Assembly: GCF_900101345.1 (NCBI RefSeq)
Contig: NZ_FMUX01000024.1
Span: 24,615 to 88,614, forward strand
Direction of reading: 5' to 3'
DNA length: 64,000 nucleotides
Origin: Desulfoluna spongiiphila
GTDB taxonomy: Bacteria > Desulfobacterota > Desulfobacteria > Desulfobacterales > Desulfolunaceae
The notes under the pieces: model-generated
Database searches by the model: none
The model's input: only the letters and a program-made list of their open reading frames with translations
What the model was told of the DNA's origin: nothing
Position numbers and translations under genes: made by a program
Part shown: positions 58,240-64,000 of the stretch, piece by piece
Layout of the letters: every line of letters starts with the position of its first letter
Position numbering within the stretch: the stretch's first letter is position 1

Positions 58240-59754
58240 TCATTCCTCATCGATAGCCTTGAAAACAGCCAGTTCCTTTTCCACACCAAGGATTGTGACA
58301 AAATCCTCAAAACGAACAAATTTGAAGATAACATTGGGCAATTCGGATCCCTCGCTGTATACACCGTCATGTTCCCGAAGCAGGGCTATCTGGTCGTCAT
58401 CATTTGTATAGTAGACATATTTCCTGTCGAGGTTTTGAACTTCGAACCAGTCATCGCTGCTCTGCAAGACCATGTATCGTTTTGCATGTCGTTTTTTTAT
58501 CTCTTTGTCTTGGATAGCCCGAACAAAATCGACAATGCCGATGAAGGGGCCTTTGGAAAAACCTAAATCGTCCGCCAGGGCTGCCAAGCGCTCGTTTTCT
58601 GCCTCAACTTCAGCGTCATACTGCTCTTTCATAACAAGGAAAGGCTCTACAAAGTGCTTATCGCAATATTCGATTTCATCTTGCATAAATGTATATGCTT
58701 TTTCATCAATTGCGATGGCTTTCTCTTTATCATTTGTATAGTACTCATAATATTCCAGCATGGCGCTGTACGTCGCATTGTACTTTTCCGGGTCGGCAAC
58801 CCACTTGGCCCCTGTTTCGCCAAATGAGACAGCCTTACAAATCAATTCAAGGGACTCCCCAACCGGCTTGGATTCTTCATATTTCCGAATGGCCTCATCG
58901 TTTTGCTGGATAATTGATTTGGCTTTCGCAAGTTCCTCAGAAAATGATTTACCCCAAACCGTAAAATTCGCCTTATCGATATCAGGCCGTGTAGCCTGAA
59001 GTGCAGAGTAATCTCTTTCTATCCAACTTTTAGCATCAAAATACACATCTAACTCCCTACTTGATGCAGGTATTTCTAAAAGTTTAAGATCCTTTGCATT
59101 TCGCACAACATTAGCCATCAATGTTGTTTCCTGTTCGGAATAAAAAACATTTTGTGCAATGGCAGCATCGTTTTGTTGCATAATAGATTTTGCATTCGCT
59201 AAGTGCTCAGAAAACGGTTTGCCCCACATCATAGATTGTGAATGATCAATATCTGGTTGGGTGGTGAGAAGCGAAGTATAATCTCTATCAATCCAGCTTT
59301 TCACAGTTTTGTAATGTTCCACTTGCCGAGGGGTCGCAGAATTAGGCAAAATCTCAAGTTCCTGAGAACTCCTCGCAATATTTTCCATCAGAGTTTCTTC
59401 ACGCTGTGAATAGCAGAATTGACGCGCAATGACCGCATCATTTTGTTGCATAATGGATTTGGCATTCGAAAGTTGTTCAGAAAACGGTTTACCCCAAATC
59501 ATGAAATGTGAATGATCTATATCGGGTTGGGTGGTGAGAAGCGAAGAGTAGTCTCTGTCAATCCAGCTTTTCACAGTTTTGTAATGCTCAACTTCCCGAG
59601 AGGTCGCAGAAGGCGTCAAAAGCTCAAGATCTTGAGAGTTCCGTGCAATATTTACCATCAATGTTTCTTCTTGCTGTGAATAGGAAGCTTCCTGAGCAAC
59701 CCCTTGCGTCGCCACGACCAGAAAAACGGCCATCAAAATTGCTATCTTTTTCAT
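58240..59754 (-). CDS. Secreted protein with three 90-aa tandem repeats
   Basis: A 504-aa protein that I do not recognise. Signal peptide about residues 1-21 (MKKIAILMAVFLVVATQGVA). Then three consecutive units of about 90 aa starting YSQQEETLMVNIAR, YSQREETLMENIAR and YSEQETTLMANVVR, each with VKSWIDRDY, TTQPDID and WGKPFSEQLSNAKSIMQQND equivalents; the first two units are nearly identical, the third more diverged. The C-terminal half (about 300-504) is unique and charged, ending in a beta-rich stretch. Codon and base composition are more AT-rich than the left part of the window. I used the internal ATG 59754 since the upstream in-frame start would put 12 residues before the signal peptide. 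Possible acquired gene. Confidence 0.75.
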   Translation of the reverse strand: MKKIAILMAVFLVVATQGVAQEASYSQQEETLMVNIARNSQDLELLTPSATSREVEHYKTVKSWIDRDYSSLLTTQPDIDHSHFMIWGKPFSEQLSNAKSIMQQNDAVIARQFCYSQREETLMENIARSSQELEILPNSATPRQVEHYKTVKSWIDRDYTSLLTTQPDIDHSQSMMWGKPFSEHLANAKSIMQQNDAAIAQNVFYSEQETTLMANVVRNAKDLKLLEIPASSRELDVYFDAKSWIERDYSALQATRPDIDKANFTVWGKSFSEELAKAKSIIQQNDEAIRKYEESKPVGESLELICKAVSFGETGAKWVADPEKYNATYSAMLEYYEYYTNDKEKAIAIDEKAYTFMQDEIEYCDKHFVEPFLVMKEQYDAEVEAENERLAALADDLGFSKGPFIGIVDFVRAIQDKEIKKRHAKRYMVLQSSDDWFEVQNLDRKYVYYTNDDDQIALLREHDGVYSEGSELPNVIFKFVRFEDFVTILGVEKELAVFKAIDEE

Positions 59755-59960
59755 TGCCAATCCTTGATTAAAATGTAAGGTCCAAATCACAATATTGCGT
59801 TATACATACGGCAAAATTTTCTCATCCTCAATAGAAATAGTAATAATGAATTCTTGGACTACATACGGCTTGACAAAAATCAAAAACTACCCCTCTCCTT
59901 CCTCGGGATCATCGCATTATAGAGATGCTGTCCTTTAAGAGAGCAAAAAAGAGCAAAAAA

Positions 59961-60039
59961 GGGATAGGCTCTTTATTCTTCACCCGGTTGCGTCACGAAA
60001 CAGCTTCGAGCATACATATAAGAAAAAGAGCCTGCCCTC
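59961..60039. repeat. Small repeat, copy 2, with GGGATAGGCTCTT ends
   Basis: Inverted ends GGGATAGGCTCTT and AAGAGCCTGCCC. The interior shares CACGAAACAGCT with 57981-58041. Preceded by an 11-bp direct repeat GAGCAAAAAAG. The rest of 59755-60378 holds no gene that I can support except the remnant at 60119. Confidence 0.5.
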
Positions 60040-60118
60040 TATTTGAGCCACTATTCATATGAAAGGCTTGCGGTGGATTCACGTACATCTCCCAACTCAA
60101 CCCACTTTCTCCAGGTCG

Positions 60119-60469
60119 TCATATCCCCTTTTCGGGGCCAAAAAAATGGGCGTTCTTAGTGCGAGGGAGCCGTGTCGAATCGTCACCGAAATAAGTCTCA
60201 AGCTGTTTTTGGGCAAGCGCGCTAACCGACTCCATCCCAGAGTAGGAAATCCAGCATTTGTCGAAGGTGCAACAACTCACGTTGGTTGCCCCGAAGTCAA
60301 TGACACTCATCTCGGTTTCGACAAATTGACGATGAGAAAAGGAGACCTTCCCAAGGGCCACGTTAGAGAAGGGACAAGTTGGGGACAGGCTCTTTCTCTG
60401 CCGGTCTTGCAGAATCTGATGTGGATCTGGCGTTGAAATGTTTTTTGTATTATTAAGGAATGATACCAA
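60119..60469 (-). pseudogene. Possible truncated gene fused to repeat DNA
   Basis: An open frame of 116 codons. The C-terminal 80 codons read like real protein (FSHRQFVETEMSVIDFGATN, SGMESVSALAQKQLETYFGD), faintly pentapeptide-repeat-like. The N-terminal 30 codons are encoded by the 152-bp repeat at 60379-60530. So the true 5' part was probably lost when the element arrived. An overlapping + strand frame at 60059 looks less protein-like. Weak call. Confidence 0.25.
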
Positions 60470-60530
60470 CTAAAACAAAACTATTTCACAGGCGGGTATG
60501 GGATATCCAGAACAAAGAGCCTGTCCCCAA
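60379..60530. repeat. 152-bp element with perfect 17-bp terminal inverted repeats
   Basis: Ends TTGGGGACAGGCTCTTT (60379-60395) and AAAGAGCCTGTCCCCAA (60514-60530) are exact complements. The interior has CCGGTCTTGCAGAATCTGAT and TTTCACAGGCGGGTATGGG, shared with 61866-62084 and 62818-63026. No coding capacity. It has the form of a MITE or RAYT-mobilised element. Confidence 0.85.
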
Positions 60531-60560
60531 AAGAGATGAGAAGTGAGTGAGTTAGAGTGA

Positions 60561-61064
60561 TTATTTTTCAGCATAACGGATTTTGGATATACAAAAAACC
60601 TTCACACCCTTTGGTGATGAAAACTTGATTTCGTCATCCACCCGTTTTCCTAATATTGCCTTACCTAAAGGCGAATCCATGCTCACTTTTCCATCGGCAA
60701 TATCAAATTCATCAGGTCCGACGATACGATATTCGACCTCTTCCCCCTCTTCATCTTCAAGGGTAACAAAGGCACCGAAATAGACTTTATCCTGGTCCTC
60801 AGGGATATGACTGACCACAGTCATCCCGTCGAGACGTTTCGTTAGAAATCGAAGCCTACCATCAATTTCACGCAAGCGTTTCTTGCCATAAATGTATTCG
60901 GCATTTTCACTGCGATCCCCTTGTGCGGCAGCTTTCGCGATTCTATCGGTCACATCTGGTCGTTCAACGGTCCATAGGTAATGAACTTCATCCGTTAACT
61001 TTTGTGCACCTTCCCGCGTGATATACTTTGACCCTTGTTCTTTTGGAGGACGCCATCTACCCAT
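60561..61064 (-). CDS. greB: Transcript cleavage factor GreB
   Basis: A 167-aa Gre factor that rescues backtracked RNA polymerase. The coiled-coil tip carries the acidic pair in QGDRSENAEYIYGKKRLREI (about residues 50-69; D and E needed for cleavage). YITREGAQKLTDEVHYLWTV at the start and RVDDEIKFSSPKGVKVFCIS at the end are family blocks, and VGPDEFDIADGKVSMDSPLG then KAILGKRVGD-type sequence gives the FKBP-like C domain. The GreB-type N terminus (GRWRPPKEQGSKYIT) favours GreB over GreA. ATG 61064 has GAGAG upstream; a TTG two codons earlier is possible. Confidence 0.92.
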   Translation of the reverse strand: MGRWRPPKEQGSKYITREGAQKLTDEVHYLWTVERPDVTDRIAKAAAQGDRSENAEYIYGKKRLREIDGRLRFLTKRLDGMTVVSHIPEDQDKVYFGAFVTLEDEEGEEVEYRIVGPDEFDIADGKVSMDSPLGKAILGKRVDDEIKFSSPKGVKVFCISKIRYAEK

Positions 61065-61222
61065 TTTCAACTCTCAGTATGTTATGAACCATGTTATCCA
61101 GAGCATATTCTGTCTGTATTCTGGTTCGTTCATTAAATGTATCGATAAAACGATTCCGCCTGTCAACGCATGGCAACCGAAGCATGGTTTTGGCCATCGG
61201 ATATGAGCGGTTTGTTATAAAG

Positions 61223-61627
61223 CTAATCAAAAAGCTCAAGAGCCGAATCACTCCATTCGTGCGAAAACTTAGACCATCGTAGATCCGCAGGCGGAAAATT
61301 GGACTTGCAGTAGCCTCTTTTATCTTCAAAGTTAAAGACAGCATGTGGGTAGTTATTAATCAGCAGAAGCGATTTCAGTCCATCACCCGACCATACGACC
61401 TGAACGGTCGAAGGCAAATGCGCATCTGAAACATTCTCGGCATCGTAAATATGCAACGCATCAAGAATTGGATTGCCATGAAGAGCCGTATCCAACCCAT
61501 AAAAATAACCTGTTTTGCCATCATCTTCAAAAACAACCATAAAGCCATTCTCGGGTGAACGGCACTCAACAACAGTTTCTTGACCAATCATTATCTGCTG
61601 TTCTTCATAAATCATTGATTGAGCCAT
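61223..61627 (-). CDS. DUF2251-like small protein
   Basis: A 134-aa soluble, acidic protein. The block NGFMVVFEDDGKTGYFYGLD (about residues 27-46), then ILDALHIYDAENVSD and VQVVWSGDGLKSLLLINNYP with HAVFNFEDKRGYCKSNFPP, matches my memory of the DUF2251 pattern (small uncharacterised bacterial proteins). The function is unknown. It lies upstream of greB on the same strand, 158 bp away, in the AT-rich region. A short overlapping frame at 61057-61344 is a shadow and was dropped. Assignment is by pattern only. Confidence 0.65.
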   Translation of the reverse strand: MAQSMIYEEQQIMIGQETVVECRSPENGFMVVFEDDGKTGYFYGLDTALHGNPILDALHIYDAENVSDAHLPSTVQVVWSGDGLKSLLLINNYPHAVFNFEDKRGYCKSNFPPADLRWSKFSHEWSDSALELFD

Positions 61628-62202
61628 GACCTCACCATACAGAAAGAAAAAGAGACATCACCAAAACCATGAGGCGATAAAAAAAGAAGACTCACAATGA
61701 GTGAGCCAACCGGTTGCCAAACATTGCAGAACAAAACGCGCAGCTTTTGACAACCCAAATCCTGAAAATTTTTACGAACAATTTCTAATTTTAGGGGTTT
61801 GTACCATAAAAGAGATCACACCAGCCACAAAAAAAAGACCGTCCAACCTGGCAGCATGGACCAAATAGGGACAGGTATCCGGCTAATCACATGGTACGCG
61901 CCTTTTTGCCCTGAATCTGTCAGGCCATACTGGGAACTCACGGCATAACACGCTTTTCCAGGTCTTGAAGACTTTGATGTGAATTTGGATTGGAAATGCT
62001 TTTTGAATTATAAATGTATGATACCAACGCAACGACCTATCTCACAGGCGAGCATAGGGTGTCGAGCAGATGGAATCTGTCCCCTGTTTCTGAAAAGCCT
62101 GTCCGATGTACCACTATCACAGACAGCGCTGTAAAAAACTGGGATGGTTCAACAAACAGATAAACACTGTGCTTCGTTCTCCACACGATCTTTCCTCATT
62201 CG
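61628..62202. other. Gene-free AT-rich gap containing a repeat copy
   Basis: No credible gene. The gap contains the second copy of the 152-bp-type element (61866-62084); the flanks are unremarkable AT-rich DNA. Confidence 0.6.
61866..62084. repeat. Diverged copy of the 152-bp element family (longer)
   Basis: Bounded by AGGGACAGGTATCC and GGAATCTGTCCCC, which are decayed versions of the 17-bp ends. It shares the GGCTAATCACATGGTA, AGGTCTTGAAGAC and CTCACAGGCGAGCATAGGGTG modules with 62818-63026 and part with 60379-60530. It has an extra 5' module missing from the 152-bp copy. Confidence 0.65.
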
Positions 62203-62643
62203 TTAGATATTGTTCCCAACAACCGCAAATAAATAAAGCAAGAATGCCACTCCGCTTGCTATGGTGCGCAGCCAATGTTTAGGTCCCCAAGATGATAGCA
62301 AGTCTTGAGTGTTTTCAGAATCGGGATCGTTATCGGAATTTAGCAGCACGTCGTTGATTGGCTTGATGACAATGAGGGTTATAGGTACAACAGAAATAAG
62401 AAAGAATGCACCAATAAGCCAGAGTAGACTCATCCCATTAAACCAAACGACTACGCCTGAAATGAACCCAGCCACTGCAAGTGTAATTTGCAGTGGCGCT
62501 GCACGTTTATACATGGGAGGAAAAAAGCGACCGCCAACGGTCACTCCGGCTTCTAAAGTCGCTGGATGTTGTGCTATCGAGATATAGAACGCCGCCCCAA
62601 AAAACGTACCACAGCAAAATAGTGCAATAGTTTGGATTATCAT
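62203..62643 (-). CDS. DUF1772-like small membrane protein
   Basis: A 146-aa integral membrane protein with four hydrophobic segments (about residues 2-22, 52-70, 73-93 and 122-142). The family pattern of DUF1772 (anthrone oxygenase-like) is visible: FFGAAFYISIAQHPA near the start, PPMYKRAAPLQITLAV, PITLIVIKPINDVLLN and the C-terminal WGPKHWLRTIASGVAFLLYL. The H--R-- element after WG is the conserved one of the family. Function in bacteria is unknown. It stands alone in the AT-rich region. Length is normal. Confidence 0.8.
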   Translation of the reverse strand: MIIQTIALFCCGTFFGAAFYISIAQHPATLEAGVTVGGRFFPPMYKRAAPLQITLAVAGFISGVVVWFNGMSLLWLIGAFFLISVVPITLIVIKPINDVLLNSDNDPDSENTQDLLSSWGPKHWLRTIASGVAFLLYLFAVVGNNI

Positions 62644-62817
62644 TCTTTCCTCCGATATGAATGATTATAGCTTTGCTCACTGAAAAAATGAGAACGCAGC
62701 TTATAATGTTACCGAGATGCAGCATAAAAAGCCTGCCGGCTATCTACCTACTTACTCTTGAATGATCCGTACCAATTCGTCTTTACTGATATTCCAAAAT
62801 GGAAAACCGTCAAATGC

Positions 62818-63026
62818 GGTCAGGCTAATCACATGGTAGGTGGCCTTTTGGCATGAAACAGTCACGACCATACAGGGGACTCGCGGCATAACACCCTCCT
62901 TCCCGGTCTTGCAATATTTGATGTGGAGTTGGCGTGGAAATGATTTTCGGTATTATTCAGAGATGATATCAATACGAAAAATTATCTCACAGGCGGGTAT
63001 GGGGTGTCCAGCAGTAAGAGCCTATA
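62818..63026. repeat. Diverged copy of the 152-bp element family (longer)
   Basis: Shares GGCTAATCACATGGTA, CCCGGTCTTGCAATATTTGA, GGAAATGATTTT and CTCACAGGCGGGTATGGGGT with the other copies. It lies in the 725-bp gap 62644-63368, in which I see no gene. Confidence 0.65.
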
Positions 63027-63068
63027 CCATACCCACATTCTTATCTTCGCTATCTCTCCCAATGGAAA

Positions 63069-63120
63069 GAAATTGGGGACAGAAATTGGAGAAATTGGAG
63101 AAATTGGGGACAGGCTCTTT
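63069..63120 (+). repeat. Tandem GAAATTGG units ending in an element terminus
   Basis: GAAATTGGGGACA, GAAATTGGA, GAAATTGGA, then GAAATTGGGGACAGGCTCTT, the last containing the complete 17-bp terminus of the 152-bp element (63104-63120). A lone element end, possibly a site of repeated insertion or excision. Confidence 0.65.
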
Positions 63121-63368
63121 ATCTACTCAAGCAACCGATTCGTCAAACATGCCAGGTAACGACCCCGGCGTAAACCTGCGCGATACATCAAAAAACCTTT
63201 TCAAGGGATGAAATATTCAAGCAAGGGAGAAATAAATTCTTCTTTGATCATCAAATTGAAATCAAAGGAGAAAAGACGGCATGTCTCATCCGGAAATCAT
63301 GGAATCGGCCCACAAAAAAACGAGGCAAGGGTTTTGCTTGGGTATAAAAACGACCAAGAACAACACAC

Positions 63369-64000
63369 TCAGTCCTCGGCCAGTCGTTTCAGGGAGTACA
63401 TCCCCTCAATCCCTTTGACGCGCTTTGGGATTTTTTCCCGTGTGGACCTAAAATGATCCTTGAAGATTTCATACTGCGTCTCAACAAAGGCCCGAGAACC
63501 AATGATCCCTGAATCCGTAAAATAGCGGCTCCTGTATTGAAATCGACGCAGCCGGTTCATCTCAAACCCCTCGGTCGTCTCCTCCTCCAGTACCTTTCTG
63601 GATATCTTCGCTTTGCCCCCCTTGTCGATGGCACCTATATGATACAGATACTCACGGTATGTCTTAAGCTGCGTGGCGGCATCATCCACGCCGAAATCCG
63701 GCGTCCCCAAATCCGATGAGAGAAACCCGTCCTTGTTTCCCGTCTGGATATGGTACCCGATGGAGCACCACCGATAATCCTCCGGGCGCTTCACGATACC
63801 GGCTCGCACGGCATTCAAATCTATATAAGCGAGGCAATGGACCAACGTGTTTCCCTGCTCCACGATGACGCTCTTGAAGCGTTCACCCCACAGGGTCCCT
63901 TTACGCTTTTTGCGCTTGTTGTAGAAACAAGAGAACCGCTGCTTGATGTCCTTGACGTAGGCCGACAAACTGCAAAACCGCTCTCGATACTCTTCCAGCC
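63369..64000 (-). CDS. RAYT/IS200-like Y1 transposase (5' partial)
   Basis: The frame runs off the right edge, so the N-terminal part with the HUH motif is not visible. The visible part has YVKDIKQRFSCFYNKRKKRK and GTLWGERFKSVIVEQGNTLV (catalytic-Tyr-helix region), then HCLAYIDLNAVRAGIVKRPE and DYRWCSIGYH, the typical REP-associated tyrosine transposase sequence. The C-terminal 100 residues (RKVLEEETTEGFEMNRLRRF, YRSRYFTDSGIIGSRAFVET) are the usual extension of this group. Y1 transposases of this kind mobilise short palindromic elements in trans; the 152-bp family nearby is a plausible client. The reading runs upstream of TTG 63968, so that codon is not the real start. Confidence 0.85.
   Translation of the reverse strand, partial: LEEYRERFCSLSAYVKDIKQRFSCFYNKRKKRKGTLWGERFKSVIVEQGNTLVHCLAYIDLNAVRAGIVKRPEDYRWCSIGYHIQTGNKDGFLSSDLGTPDFGVDDAATQLKTYREYLYHIGAIDKGGKAKISRKVLEEETTEGFEMNRLRRFQYRSRYFTDSGIIGSRAFVETQYEIFKDHFRSTREKIPKRVKGIEGMYSLKRLAED

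Noticed and set aside
60059..60436. 125-aa plus-strand ORF
   Set aside because: Runs into the 152-bp repeat and overlaps a more protein-like minus-strand remnant.
61057..61344. 95-aa minus-strand ORF
   Set aside because: Overlaps both greB and the DUF2251-like gene and has no protein-like features.

Overview
The window looks like chromosomal DNA of a Gram-negative, flagellated bacterium of the Desulfobacterota (delta-proteobacterial) type. The evidence is a complete type II secretion operon, P-ring and rod-hook flagellar genes, a FliW/CsrA pair, system II cytochrome c maturation (ResB/CcsB), and GC-rich coding sequence with short intergenic gaps up to about 57.7 kb. The taxon is inferred from gene content and style; no rRNA or other marker gene is present. 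From about 57.7 kb to the end the DNA is visibly more AT-rich, gene-poor and littered with small repeats.

Region 1 (1-15.6 kb) is the baseplate and tail half of an extracellular contractile injection system (eCIS/PVC-like): AAA+ ATPase (5' end outside the window), CIS tube-like protein, LysM/gp53-like protein, a VgrG split into gp27-like and gp5/gpV-like genes, a small linker protein, gp25, baseplate J, a tail-I protein fused to Fn3-like and propeller-like modules, and several tail-tip genes (175 aa, DUF6519, 137 aa, and a 321-aa paralogue with a helix-hairpin-helix tail). Sheath and tube genes are not in the window and are presumably upstream. The operon is interrupted four times by members of one intergenic repeat family. 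Region 2 (15.6-19.1 kb) carries three membrane proteins directly downstream: an Lgt-like protein, a multispanning protein with a HEAT-like tail, and a CPBP protease.

Region 3 (19.3-35.9 kb) is type II secretion. gspF stands alone on the + strand with a DUF748/AsmA-like gene. The rest forms a minus-strand operon gspG-H-I-J-K-L-M-N-C-D-E-yidD transcribed towards it, with a TPR gene between the two. Region 4 (36.5-46.6 kb) is flagellar: flgF-flgG-flgA-flgI-flgJ, then flgN-flgK, flgL, csrA and fliW. Two good sigma-54 type -24/-12 sites precede flgF and flgN. flgH is absent from its usual place. Region 5 (46.7-57.7 kb) is housekeeping: yaaA, an LPP20-like lipoprotein, a COG2509-type flavoprotein, an rRNA-methylase-like SAM enzyme, a two-component system, and TPR-resB-ccsB. 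Region 6 (58-64 kb) holds a secreted three-repeat protein, greB, a DUF2251-like gene, a DUF1772-like gene and the 3' part of a RAYT-type transposase.

The feature that best fits a possibly undescribed system is a modular intergenic repeat family bounded by GCCTCCGGCGGC / GCCGCCGGAGGC. It contains a long hairpin whose arms change between copies while staying complementary. It sits between genes of the eCIS operon and of the resB-ccsB operon. A second, unrelated 152-bp family with perfect 17-bp terminal inverted repeats occupies the AT-rich right end near the RAYT-like transposase.
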